From: Streptomyces chryseus
GTDB taxonomy: Bacteria; Actinomycetota; Actinomycetes; Streptomycetales; Streptomycetaceae
Length of the DNA stretch: 64,000 bases
Direction of reading: 5' to 3'
Assembly: GCF_014650755.1 (NCBI RefSeq)
Contig: NZ_BMVO01000002.1
Coordinates: 1-64,000, forward strand
In this document: positions 43,266-52,433 of the stretch, piece after piece
Layout of the letters: the number at the start of each line of letters is the position of its first letter
How positions within the stretch are numbered: the first letter of the stretch is position 1
Notes under the pieces: generated by a model
What the model was told of the DNA's origin: nothing
The model's input: only the letters and a program-made list of their open reading frames with translations
Databases searched by the model: none
Made by a program: the position numbers and the translations under genes

Positions 43266-44057
43266 TCAGGTGCCGGCCAGCGGCATGGCGGCGGCGGCCA
43301 GCACACCCCGGGCGGCGGCCCGCTCCAGCGCGTTGCGCAGCAGGTCCTCGCGCGGCTGCTGGCCGATCGAACCGGCGGGCGCGGTGTAGACGAGGACGGT
43401 GCTCGACTTGTTGGCCGCCGTCCGCCAGCCGTCGGTGACCTGGAGCGGCTGGTGCGCCTGCCACCAGGAGACCGGGTTGCCGCCGTTGGACCCGGGCTGG
43501 AGCACGGCGTGCAGCTGGCCCATGGCGAGCAGCACGGACCAGCCCGGCAGCGCGGCGGGTACGTCGTTCATGTCGGCGACCGGCTGGAAGCCCTGCTCTG
43601 TGACGAGGGACAGGAACTCGTCGGTGGTCCGGTCGGAGCCGGGGCGGGCGACGGGCCCGGTCGGCTCGACGACCAGGGCCGGGTGCAGCTGGCCGTCGAT
43701 CAGGACGAGGCCGCTGGTGATCCCGAGCACGGCCTGGCCGGGCGCGCCGCCGAACTCCTCGGCGCCGGGCAGGTCGGGGCCGCCGCCCGTGATGCTGCGT
43801 ACGGCGCCCTGGAGCTGGTCCTCGGCCACCTGGACGACCTGCGAGGGGATGCAGGTGGCGTGGGCGAACGCGAGGACGGCCGTTTCGTCGCCGATGAACA
43901 GGACGGTGCTCGTGCGCTCCAGTTCGGAGTCGCCCTGGGTGCGACAGGAGGTGCAGTCGTAACTGCCCGGGGCGTTCTCGCCGGCGAGCAGGCGGTCGGC
44001 TTCTTCGTTGCCGATCTCGGCGCGTACGTCGTCGCTGACGTCGAGCATGCGCGGCAC
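43266..44057 (-). CDS. Conserved hypothetical protein with N-terminal CxxC motif
   Basis: The 263-aa soluble protein begins VPRMLDVSDDVRAEIGNEEA and contains a CTSC motif (SYDCTSCRTQGD), a predicted alpha/beta core with VLFIGDETAVLAFAHATCIPS and a second half with LLAMGQLHAVLQPGSNGG. I do not recognise a family. GAGGAG lies 6-7 bp upstream of the GTG at 44057. Its neighbours do not suggest a role. Confidence 0.7.
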   Translation of the reverse strand: MPRMLDVSDDVRAEIGNEEADRLLAGENAPGSYDCTSCRTQGDSELERTSTVLFIGDETAVLAFAHATCIPSQVVQVAEDQLQGAVRSITGGGPDLPGAEEFGGAPGQAVLGITSGLVLIDGQLHPALVVEPTGPVARPGSDRTTDEFLSLVTEQGFQPVADMNDVPAALPGWSVLLAMGQLHAVLQPGSNGGNPVSWWQAHQPLQVTDGWRTAANKSSTVLVYTAPAGSIGQQPREDLLRNALERAAARGVLAAAAMPLAGT

Positions 44058-44297
44058 GGGGGACTCCTCGGACTCGGTGCGGGTGCCGGGCGGTTCCCGG
44101 CTCGTCAAGAAGACAACGGGTGAGCTGTCGCCGGGGTCACGCCAAGAAGGGAACAGAATCGAACCGGCCGGCCCCTGCTCGCGCGGGCCGGCGCGCGGTG
44201 GCTCCGCGCCGGGTCCCCGGCGGTCTTCCGGTCGGCCGACCGGGTGGGGCTTCGGGGCCGGGCGCGCGGCATCCGAAGCGCGGCGCGGGAGGCTGCT

Positions 44298-44906
<609 letters not shown>

Positions 44907-45066
44907 GGACGAGCGTTCCACGGCGCGGTGCGCGCACGCTCCTCGCGGACGACAGCTCACGCGCGCGTGCGTCGGGGCGCCTCCGCACCGCCAAGAGCCC
45001 TGCTCCGCGCGCGGATCGCTGATTCCTACCCGCCCTGATGCGTGGAGCGGGAGTTTGGTTGCGCGC

Positions 45067-45095
45067 TTGTGCTATCGATGTCACAACCGTATTAG
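45067..45095 (+). promoter_or_regulatory. Probable promoter of the glycosyltransferase pair
   Basis: TTGTGC (45067-45072), a 17-bp spacer and TATTAG (45090-45095) lie 62 bp before the ATG at 45164. The TTGTG of the -35 box forms an inverted repeat with CACAA at 45082-45086, which may be an operator. Confidence 0.45.
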
Positions 45096-45163
45096 AACGA
45101 TTTGATGCGGCTCAGACCGATCAGTTTCCGCCCAGTACAGTCCATTTCTGAAAGCAGTCGGAC

Positions 45164-46486
45164 ATGACCGGTCCGCTGAAGATCTGGGGGTCGCGTCGTC
45201 GTATGCATATCTCTTTCCTGCTCCACAACGCGTACGGCATCGGGGGCACCATCCGTACGACGTTCAACCTCGCCCAGGCGCTGGCCGAGCGGCACGACGT
45301 CGAGATCGTCTCCGTCTTCCGTCACCGTGACCAGCCGCAGATGGGCGCCCCCGCCGGCGTACGGCTGGACTACCTGGTCGACCTGCGCGAGAAGAGCCAC
45401 GGATACGACGGCGGCGACGAGCGGTTCAAGCTCCCCGCGAAGGTCTTCCCGGTGGGCGACGGCCGCCACAGGCAGTACAGCCGCCTGACCGACGCCCGTA
45501 TCGCCACGCACCTGAAGTCCACGGAGGCGGACGTCGTCGTCGGCACCCGCCCCGGGCTCAACGTGCACATCACCCGCCAGACCAGGCGCGGCCCGGTGCG
45601 CGTCGGCCAGGAGCACCTCACCCTCGCCGGCCACAGCTACCGGCTGCGCCGGGAACTGAGTCACCGTTACGGCCTGCTGGACGCCGTCACCACCGTCACC
45701 GAGGCCGACGCCCACGCCTACCGCACCCGCCTCAAGCTGCCGGGCGTACGGATCGAGGCCGTGCCCAACAGCGTGCCCGCGCCCCTCGTCGCACCGGCCG
45801 ACCACGGCGCCAAGTGGGTCGTGGCGGCCGGGCGCCTCACCCGGGTCAAGCGCTACGACCTGCTCGTCGAGGCCTTCGCGAAGGTCGTCGCCGCCCGCCC
45901 CGACTGGCGGCTGCGCATCTACGGCAGCGGCGACGCGAGCGGCAACGAGAAAAGCGCCCTGCACGCCCTCATCGGCGAACTCGGTCTGCACAACCACGTC
46001 TTCCTGATGGGACCGGCCAGCCCCATCGAACCCGAGTGGGTCAAGGGCTCGATCGCCGCGGTCACCTCCGAGCACGAGTCCTTCGGCATGACCATCGTCG
46101 AAGCGATGCGCTCCGGCCTGCCGGTCGTGTCCACCGACTGTCCGCACGGTCCGCGTGAGATCATCACCGACGGCCGCGACGGGCGCCTCGTGCCGGTCGG
46201 AGACACCGGCGCGGTCGCCGACGCACTCCTCGGCCTGATCAACGACGACGAACAGCGCCGCGCCATGGGAGCGGCCGCCCTCGCGAGTTCGGCCCGCTTC
46301 GACCCCGGGCGCATCGCCGAGCGGCACGAGGCACTGTTCACCGAACTGGTCTCGCGCGGCGGCAACGGCCGTTCGCGCAGCCGGATCCACGACGCGCTGT
46401 ACTCCTCCCGGGGAGCGGTGCTCGACGGGGCCTGCTCCCTGCGCTACAAGGCCGCCTCCGTGCTCCGGAAAGGGCAGACCGCATGA
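45164..46486 (+). CDS. Glycosyltransferase family 4-like protein
   Basis: The 440-aa protein has the GT-B pattern: MHISFLLHNAYGIGGTIRTT near the N-terminus, WVVAAGRLTRVKRYDLLVEA (donor domain start) and TSEHESFGMTIVEAMRSGLP with the EX7E motif. A 40-residue C-terminal tail follows the catalytic core. The sugar and acceptor are unknown; envelope glycan or teichoic-acid-like polymer synthesis is possible. ATG 45164 was kept, but ATG 45203 would give the usual family start. It is coupled to the next gene (ATGA). Confidence 0.88.
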   Translation: MTGPLKIWGSRRRMHISFLLHNAYGIGGTIRTTFNLAQALAERHDVEIVSVFRHRDQPQMGAPAGVRLDYLVDLREKSHGYDGGDERFKLPAKVFPVGDGRHRQYSRLTDARIATHLKSTEADVVVGTRPGLNVHITRQTRRGPVRVGQEHLTLAGHSYRLRRELSHRYGLLDAVTTVTEADAHAYRTRLKLPGVRIEAVPNSVPAPLVAPADHGAKWVVAAGRLTRVKRYDLLVEAFAKVVAARPDWRLRIYGSGDASGNEKSALHALIGELGLHNHVFLMGPASPIEPEWVKGSIAAVTSEHESFGMTIVEAMRSGLPVVSTDCPHGPREIITDGRDGRLVPVGDTGAVADALLGLINDDEQRRAMGAAALASSARFDPGRIAERHEALFTELVSRGGNGRSRSRIHDALYSSRGAVLDGACSLRYKAASVLRKGQTA

Positions 46487-47328
46487 ACACCACCCCGACC
46501 CGCACGGAGCCGCCGCGCGCCGACTGCATCGCGGACTCCGCCGGCGGCATCACCTTCGACATCGTCGGTGAGGCGTCGCCGGGCGCGGTGCTCGTACTGC
46601 GGCGGCGCGGCGGGAACACGGCGGCGGACGTCGTGCGGCTGCCGCTCACGCCGACCGGCGAGGGCCGCCTGCGGGCGGTGCTGCCCAGCACGGTGGAGCT
46701 GGCCGAGGGACGCTGGGACGCGTTCACGACGCACGGCGACGAGAGCGGGGAGCAGCGCATCGAGCCCGGCATCAGGGACCTGCGCTCGCTCGTCGACCGC
46801 GCCCCCGACCCCCACCGTGCCCAGGTCGCCGTACGCATCCCGTACCCGACCGCCGACGGCAGGCTCGCGGTGCGCTGCTGGCTGCGCGCGCCGCACGCCG
46901 AGGCCGGCACCATCGGTTTCTCGCACGGTGCGATGACGCTGGAGGGGCGGCTGTACGGCGCCGGGCTCGACAGCGGCGCGGTCGCCGAGGCCCGGCTGCG
47001 CGGCGCGCACAAGGACGTGCACCGGGTGCCGGTGACGGTCCGGCCGGACGGTACGTTCGCCTTCACCCTGGACTACGAACCGCTCGCCGAGGGGCGCGGC
47101 GACGAGCAGCGGCTGTGGGACCTGTGGCTGTGCCCGGCCGAGGCGGAGCCCGGACAGGCCGCCGGGATACGGATCGGGCGCATCCTGGACGACGTCTGGG
47201 ACAAGAAGGGCGTCTTCCGCTATCCGGTGCTGCCCGTCGAGGGGCCGCGCGTGACCCGGCCGACGACGGCGTACCCGTACTTCACCGTCGACAACGACCT
47301 CAGCGTGCGCCTCGACACCCTGAGATAG
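46483..47328 (+). CDS. Conserved hypothetical protein coupled to a glycosyltransferase
   Basis: The 281-aa protein is predicted mostly beta (ADSAGGITFDIVGEASPGAV, then AVLVLRRRGG and RLPLTPTGEGRL), suggesting two or more beta-sandwich modules, with a C-terminal YFTVDNDLSVRLD. I do not recognise a catalytic motif. The start overlaps the glycosyltransferase stop by ATGA, so it is likely an accessory factor of that enzyme. Similar pairs occur in glycopolymer clusters of streptomycetes, but that is a recollection, not a result. Confidence 0.7.
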   Translation: MNTTPTRTEPPRADCIADSAGGITFDIVGEASPGAVLVLRRRGGNTAADVVRLPLTPTGEGRLRAVLPSTVELAEGRWDAFTTHGDESGEQRIEPGIRDLRSLVDRAPDPHRAQVAVRIPYPTADGRLAVRCWLRAPHAEAGTIGFSHGAMTLEGRLYGAGLDSGAVAEARLRGAHKDVHRVPVTVRPDGTFAFTLDYEPLAEGRGDEQRLWDLWLCPAEAEPGQAAGIRIGRILDDVWDKKGVFRYPVLPVEGPRVTRPTTAYPYFTVDNDLSVRLDTLR

Positions 47329-47390
47329 CGGCGGGGAGCCGCCGGAACCCGAGGGCCGTAGCTGTCCTCAAGCCCTGGCAGACTCGCCCC

Positions 47391-48365
47391 ATGTTGGAGA
47401 CCTCGGCACGTCTGCTGCGCCTGCTCTCGCTGCTCCAGGCCCACCGCGAGTGGACGGGCCCCGACCTGGCCGAGCGGCTCGGCGTCACCCCGCGCACCGT
47501 GCGCCGCGACGTCGACCGGCTGCGCGAGCTCGGCTACCCCGTCAACGCCAGCCCCGGCACGGGCGGCGGCTACCAGCTCGGCGCCGGCGCCGAGCTGCCG
47601 CCGCTGCTCCTCGACGACGAGGAGGCCGTGGCCGTCGCGGTCGGCCTGCGCACCGCCGCGGGCCAGGGCATCGAGGGCATCGGCGAGACGTCCGTACGGG
47701 CGCTGGCCAAGCTCGAACAGGTGCTGCCGAACCGGCTGCGCCGCCGCGTCGGCGCGCTCAACGCCTTCACCGTCCCCATGCTGCGCGGCCCGGGGGCGTC
47801 CACCGTCGACGCCTCCGTCCTGACCGAACTGGCCAACGCATGCCGGGACAGCGAGCGGCTGCGCTTCGAGTACCGCGACCACGGCGGCAGTTCCACCCGC
47901 CGGACCGTGGAGCCGCACCGCCTGGTGTGCACCGAGCACCGCTGGTACCTCGTCGCCTGGGACCTGGACCGTTCGGACTGGCGTACGTTCCGGGTGGACC
48001 GCGTCACGCCCACGCCGCCGCACGGCCCGCGCTTCGAGCCGCGCGATCCCCCGGCCGCGGACCTCGCGGTGTACGTCTCCCAGGGCGTGTCCACCAAGGT
48101 GTACGCGGCGAAGGCGGTGGTGCGGCTGCTGGCGCCGCTGGAGGAGGCGCGCCAGGCCGTCTCGCCGAGCGACGGCGTGCTCGAAGCGGTCGACGAGCAC
48201 AGCTGTCTCCTGCGCACCGGGGCGGCGAGCCTCGACGTGCTGGTCCTTCACATCATGCTGATGGGCTTCGACTTCCAGGTGGTCGAGCCGCCCGAGCTCA
48301 CGGAGCGGTTCCGGTCGGCCCGTGATCTCCTCGCGCGCGCTCTGGACCGAGGCGGGCCCGAGTGA
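47391..48365 (+). CDS. WYL-domain transcriptional regulator (YafY family)
   Basis: The 324-aa regulator has an N-terminal winged helix (ERLGVTPRTVRRDVDRLRELG), then GTGGGYQLG, a WYL domain (EPHRLVCTEHRWYLVAWDLDR) and a C-terminal WCX segment. WYL proteins bind nucleotides or nucleic-acid fragments and often control DNA-damage or defence genes. The ATG at 47391 has no Shine-Dalgarno; CAGACT 6 bp upstream could be a leaderless -10. No divergent target is evident. Confidence 0.93.
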   Translation: MLETSARLLRLLSLLQAHREWTGPDLAERLGVTPRTVRRDVDRLRELGYPVNASPGTGGGYQLGAGAELPPLLLDDEEAVAVAVGLRTAAGQGIEGIGETSVRALAKLEQVLPNRLRRRVGALNAFTVPMLRGPGASTVDASVLTELANACRDSERLRFEYRDHGGSSTRRTVEPHRLVCTEHRWYLVAWDLDRSDWRTFRVDRVTPTPPHGPRFEPRDPPAADLAVYVSQGVSTKVYAAKAVVRLLAPLEEARQAVSPSDGVLEAVDEHSCLLRTGAASLDVLVLHIMLMGFDFQVVEPPELTERFRSARDLLARALDRGGPE

Positions 48366-48753
48366 CCTGGGCGCCCGCCGGTCGGCCGCGAACGTACGGC
48401 GGCCGGGTACGTACCCGGGGCCGCGGCGACTCACCTTCGCGGGTGCGGATTCTGTGGGGGAACCGTGAATTCGCTACGACCCGTCAGTTGTGCGGCGGGA
48501 GCGCAGGGGCGGAATTCGGGGAGCGCACGAAGGTGCCGGGAATGAATTCAGAATCTGCTATTGCGTGATGATTCGAGGGGTGTTTCATTTCCGTCCCGCT
48601 GGGCAGTGGATGCCCTATTGGGCGAGGGCGTTCATGCCGAACGGCTGTCGTGATCCTGTGACACAAGTGTGACCGCTGAGGTATGTGAGGCGGTGACTCA
48701 CCGCGCGGGCCCCGCACTTCCGTCCCCGTCCCCGGCGGCCTACGGTGAGGGGC
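48366..48753. other. Intergenic region upstream of the I78-like gene
   Basis: This 388-bp stretch is less GC-rich than its surroundings. It contains three GAATTC words (48467, 48512, 48544) and a TGTGACACAAGTGTGAC element (48657-48673) in which GTGAC repeats 11 bp apart, one helical turn. No gene there has credible codon bias. It may carry regulatory sites or a small RNA. Confidence 0.5.
48741..48746 (+). promoter_or_regulatory. Possible leaderless -10 box for the I78-like gene
   Basis: TACGGT ends 7 bp before the ATG at 48754. TTCCGT at 48718-48723 could be a weak -35 (17-bp spacer). Confidence 0.4.
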
Positions 48754-48969
48754 ATGTCACCTCTACCGACCCCCTCGTCACAGCCCGACGACGCCCCCGA
48801 GGCGTACGTGGGCCTCGATGCCGCCGGAGCGGAGCGGCTGGCCCGGGAGCGCGGCTGGACCACCGTCAGAGCGCTCGCGCCGGGCTCGATCATCACCATG
48901 GAGTACCTGGCGGGCCGCCTCAACTTCGAGGTCGACAAGGACACCGTCATCCGCTGCTGGAAGGGCTGA
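48754..48969 (+). CDS. Small I78-like peptidase inhibitor domain protein
   Basis: The 71-aa protein has the pattern of the I78 peptidase-inhibitor family: a helix, then VRALAPGSIITMEYLAGRLNFEVDKDTV, where RLN-V-VD is the conserved strand-turn. There is no signal peptide, so if it is an inhibitor it acts in the cytoplasm. The family match is moderate. A 19-bp terminator hairpin follows. Confidence 0.72.
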   Translation: MSPLPTPSSQPDDAPEAYVGLDAAGAERLARERGWTTVRALAPGSIITMEYLAGRLNFEVDKDTVIRCWKG

Positions 48970-49008
48970 GAGATCCGGCCCGGCCCGGCGGGCGCGGGCG
49001 GGCACGGC

Positions 49009-49049
49009 GAAGGCCCCGGCGGGCTCCATCGGAGCCCGCCGGGGCCTTC
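49009..49049 (+). terminator. Terminator after the I78-like gene
   Basis: A 19-bp perfect stem (49009-49027 with 49031-49049, left arm GAAGGCCCCGGCGGGCTCC) encloses a 3-nt loop. It lies between convergent genes and may serve both. Confidence 0.85.
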
Positions 49050-49096
49050 GTGCGCGGGTGGGGCCTGTGCGTACCGCCCCGCGGTCCTGCGGGCCG

Positions 49097-50137
49097 TCAG
49101 CCGCCGGCCACCGGCCGGGGCGACGTGCCGGGGCGCGCCGCGCCCGTACGGTCGGCGTGCGGCGGCCGGCGGCTGCCCGCCGGGGTGACGGGGGTCCGCT
49201 CCGAGCGGGCCGTGTGGGGCCGCTGGGCGGGGTGGACGGCGGTCCTGGAGCCGCCCGGGGAGCGGCCGGCGCCCCCCGCGGCCACCGGCTCGCGGGCGGG
49301 GCCGTCCGCCTGCGCGGTGCTGCGGGCGGTGGGGTGGCGCTGCGGGAAGAGACCGGGCGACAGGCGTCCGCCGGCCGGTGCGGGCCGCGCGGCGCCGAGC
49401 CGGCGACGGTCGCGCCAGACCTCGCGCACCGCGAAGATCCACGCTTCGGTGCGGCCGATCAGCGGCTCGAACCACGGCAGGCTCAGCAGGATCAGCAGCC
49501 CCGCCGCCCAGCCGAGGAGCACATCGCTCACCCAGTGGGTGCCCAGGTAGACGGTCGTCGCGCCGACGCCGAGGGCGACGACGGCGGAGAGCACCGAGAG
49601 CCAGCGCCTGGCCCGCGGGGTGGTCGCCAGATAGGCCAGGATGCCCCAGGTGACCACGGCGTTCGCGGTGTGACCGGAAGGAAATATATCGCCGCCCGCG
49701 AACATCTCGGCCGAGCCGATCTCCGTCGCGTAGTGCGGGCCGCGCCGGCCGAGGCCCAGCTTCACCGCGCCCACCGTCACGTTCAGCAGGAGCAGCGAGG
49801 CGCCCAGCGTCAGCAGCGGGCGCAGGGTGTGCTGGCGCCAGGAGCGCCAGCCGAGCCAGGCCGCCACCATGACGGCGGTGGGGCCGCGCTGCCCGAGCAC
49901 GACGAAGTAGTCCAGGAAGGCGTGCAGTTCCGGCCACTGCTCGTACGGCCGGAACAGCATGATCTTCCAGTCGAGAGCCACCAGCCAGGAAGTGATCAGC
50001 ACGGCCCAGACGATGGCGATGTAGAACGCCAGCGTCGAACCGAAGATCGCCGTACGGGTACGGCTCATCCCGGGGATCTCTATCTTCGGCGGCTCCGGTT
50101 CCCGGTCCAGCCGGGCAAAGATTCGGTCGGTACGCAC
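49097..50137 (-). CDS. PAP2-family membrane phosphatase
   Basis: The 346-aa protein has about six membrane helices and the three PAP2 motifs: KLGLGRRGP (KX6RP), PSGHT, and YLGTHWVSDVLLGW (SRX5HX3D-like). It would dephosphorylate a lipid phosphate such as undecaprenyl pyrophosphate or phosphatidate. A basic Pro/Ser/Arg-rich cytoplasmic tail of about 100 residues follows. GTG 50137 was chosen; the frame extends 63 codons upstream without PAP2 features and TAACGT 7 bp upstream suggests a leaderless start. Confidence 0.9.
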   Translation of the reverse strand: MRTDRIFARLDREPEPPKIEIPGMSRTRTAIFGSTLAFYIAIVWAVLITSWLVALDWKIMLFRPYEQWPELHAFLDYFVVLGQRGPTAVMVAAWLGWRSWRQHTLRPLLTLGASLLLLNVTVGAVKLGLGRRGPHYATEIGSAEMFAGGDIFPSGHTANAVVTWGILAYLATTPRARRWLSVLSAVVALGVGATTVYLGTHWVSDVLLGWAAGLLILLSLPWFEPLIGRTEAWIFAVREVWRDRRRLGAARPAPAGGRLSPGLFPQRHPTARSTAQADGPAREPVAAGGAGRSPGGSRTAVHPAQRPHTARSERTPVTPAGSRRPPHADRTGAARPGTSPRPVAGG

Positions 50138-50595
50138 TGAATCGACGTTACAGCGAGTGAGCGACAAGCCCGGCCCATCCGGCATCTTTGTGATGACGAT
50201 GTGATGTGGGGTGTGTCTCACCGGGGCGGTAATTCCAGGCCGTTCGGGAAAGCCTGAAGGTCCGCTGCGCAATTCATTCGGAGGCCCGCTCGTAAGAGTG
50301 AATGGGTGGCGATGAATTGCGTTCACCGGAACTCAACGCGGAATTTCCCGCTCCCTCACGCGCATCTCAAGATCGCGGGAGGCCCCCGGACCGGACCCCG
50401 GCCCGCCCGGCGTGACGTGGCGCACACCACACCCGGCCGTTCGCCCTGGTGAGAGGTGCGCCACGCGACCCGGGTGTGAACTCGCGTACTCTGACGGCTC
50501 ACTCGCCCGTCGATGCCGGGCCCGCGGGAACGTTGGACAACGCCGTTCCCGCCGGTCCGCCGAGCGCGAGGGATGCGCCACTGGGAGGGACGTAC
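50138..50595. other. Divergent intergenic region between PAP2 and MFS genes
   Basis: This 458-bp region holds the leaderless PAP2 promoter at its left edge (ACGTTA at 50145-50150, read on the minus strand). Its centre, 50230-50345, is AT-richer with a long inverted repeat (50268-50277 with 50312-50321). No gene is supportable. It probably also carries the MFS promoter near 50480-50500. Confidence 0.5.
50145..50150 (-). promoter_or_regulatory. Possible leaderless -10 box for the PAP2 gene
   Basis: On the minus strand TAACGT lies 7 bp before the GTG at 50137. No Shine-Dalgarno is present. Confidence 0.4.
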
Positions 50596-52317
50596 ATGTC
50601 AGGGACGACCACGGCCGGAACACAGCGGTCTGCGGGCGCCCCCGGGCACCGGCCGGGTGCGAGGGCCGTGCGGCCCGCGAAGGCCGTGCGGCGCGCCGGG
50701 ATCGCCGGGCCCCTGAGAACCGTACGGGCCGCCCCCGGCAACCGGTGGGCCGTGCTGGTCGTCCTGTGCGTCAGCCTCCTGCTGGTCGCGCTCGACGCGA
50801 CGATCCTGCACATCGCCGTGCCGGCCGTCTCCGAGGACCTGCGCCCCGGCGCGATGGAACTGCTCTGGATCGTCGACGCCTATCCGCTGGTCTGCGCCTC
50901 GCTGCTGATCCTCTTCGGCACCCTCGGCGACCGGGTCGGACGCCGCCGCGTCCTCCTGCTCGGTTACGGCCTCTTCGGCGGCGCGTCCGCGCTCGCCGCC
51001 TTCGCGGAGGGCCCGCACGTCCTCATCGCGGCCCGCGCGCTGCTCGGCGTCGGCGGCGCGATGATCATGCCCGCGACGCTGTCGATCCTGCGCCAGGTCT
51101 TCCCCGACCGGCGCGAGCGCGCCGTCGCCATCGGCATCTGGACGGCGGTCGCGGCCATAGGAGCCGCCACCGGACCGGTGCTCGGCGGCTTCCTCATCCA
51201 GCACTACTGGTGGGGTTCGGTCTTCCTCATCAACATCCCGCTCATGGCGCTGATCCTGCCCGTCGGCCGCTGGCTGCTGCCGGAGTCCCGGGGCAGCGGG
51301 CAGGGTCCGTGGGACGTGCTCGGCGCGCTGATGGCCGCGGCCGGTGTGCTCGGCGTGGTCCTCGGCGTGAAGCGGGCCGGCGGCGAGGGCGTCGCCGACG
51401 CGAAGACGCTGCTGCCGCTGCTGGTCGGCGCCGCGCTGCTCGTGCTGTTCGTACGGCGTCAGCGGACCCGGGCGCAGCCGCTGATCGACGTGACGATGTT
51501 CGCCAGGCCCGCCTTCTCGACGTCCGTCGGCTGCATCGTCCTCGCGATGCTCGCGCTGGTCGGCCTGGAGCTGATCGCCGTCCAGTACCTCCAACTGGTG
51601 CTCGGACTGGGCCCGCTGGAGACCGGGCTGAGGCTGCTGCCGCTGACCTTCGCCGCGATGGCCGCCGCCGCCACCGGCTCGTACACGCTCCAGCGCCTCG
51701 GCCCGCGCGCGATGGTCTCGTGCGGCTTCGCGCTGACCGCCGCGGCCGTGCTCGTACTGACCCTGATGGGTCAGCACGACCGGCCCGCGCTGCTGACCGC
51801 CGGCTTCGTGCTGCTCGGCTTCGGGCTCCAGACCACGCTGTTCGGCGCGTACGAGTCGATGCTGAGCGAGGCCCCGGCCGAGCACGCGGGCGGCGCCGCC
51901 GCCATCGGCGAGACCTCGTACCAGCTCGGCGCCGGCATGGGCATCGCCCTGCTCGGCAGCGTCATGAACGCGGCCTACGCGCCCGCCGTCGCCCGGATCC
52001 CCGGCGTCTCCCCGGCGCAGAGCGCGGGCGCGGCGAACTCGCTCGGCGAGGCGTACACGGTGGCGGACCGGATCGGCGGGCCCGCCGGTGACGCGCTGCG
52101 CTTCACCGCGCGGCACGCCTTCGTCCACGGCCTGCACGTGACGCTCTTCGTCAGCGCGGGGCTGCTGCTGCTCGGCGCGCTGGCCGCGCTGAGGCTGCCG
52201 CGGCTGATGGACTGCGGGGCGCGGGGCGCGGAGAAGGAGTACGGGGGCGAGCCGTTGCCGCAGGTGAGGCTCCCGGCCTCCCGGGAGCACGCCGGGTCTG
52301 GACGCGCCGCTCGCTGA
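50596..52317 (+). CDS. MFS transporter, DHA2 (14-TM) drug:H+ antiporter type
   Basis: The 573-aa protein has a basic cytoplasmic N-terminus of about 50 residues and then 14 predicted helices. The DHA2 markers are LDATILHIAVPAVSEDL at the end of helix 1 and LGDRVGRRRVLLLGYGLFGG between helices 2 and 3, with IWTAVAAIGAATGPVLGG as antiporter motif C. It likely exports a drug or metabolite, as in SmvA and related proteins. GGGAGGG precedes the ATG at 50596. No regulator gene is adjacent on its 5' side, so the substrate is unknown. Confidence 0.93.
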   Translation: MSGTTTAGTQRSAGAPGHRPGARAVRPAKAVRRAGIAGPLRTVRAAPGNRWAVLVVLCVSLLLVALDATILHIAVPAVSEDLRPGAMELLWIVDAYPLVCASLLILFGTLGDRVGRRRVLLLGYGLFGGASALAAFAEGPHVLIAARALLGVGGAMIMPATLSILRQVFPDRRERAVAIGIWTAVAAIGAATGPVLGGFLIQHYWWGSVFLINIPLMALILPVGRWLLPESRGSGQGPWDVLGALMAAAGVLGVVLGVKRAGGEGVADAKTLLPLLVGAALLVLFVRRQRTRAQPLIDVTMFARPAFSTSVGCIVLAMLALVGLELIAVQYLQLVLGLGPLETGLRLLPLTFAAMAAAATGSYTLQRLGPRAMVSCGFALTAAAVLVLTLMGQHDRPALLTAGFVLLGFGLQTTLFGAYESMLSEAPAEHAGGAAAIGETSYQLGAGMGIALLGSVMNAAYAPAVARIPGVSPAQSAGAANSLGEAYTVADRIGGPAGDALRFTARHAFVHGLHVTLFVSAGLLLLGALAALRLPRLMDCGARGAEKEYGGEPLPQVRLPASREHAGSGRAAR

Positions 52318-52433
52318 CCCCGTAACGTCGGCAGCGCGCCGTAACTACCACCGCTAGTTTTACGTCGATCGCACGCACCGCACCCCACGTACCGCCTCGC
52401 ACCGTGAGCCGAGCAGCCGCCGGAGGGCCAGGA

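Noticed and set aside
40009..43464. Minus-strand open frame of more than 1,100 codons across cmk, plsC and der
   Set aside because: It is an artefact of third-position GC bias opposite real genes and has no protein motif.
48567..48672. 34-codon frame (starts MIRGVFHFRPAG)
   Set aside because: Codon third positions lack the GC bias of real genes here, and no Shine-Dalgarno or promoter was found. It remains a remote candidate for a leader peptide.
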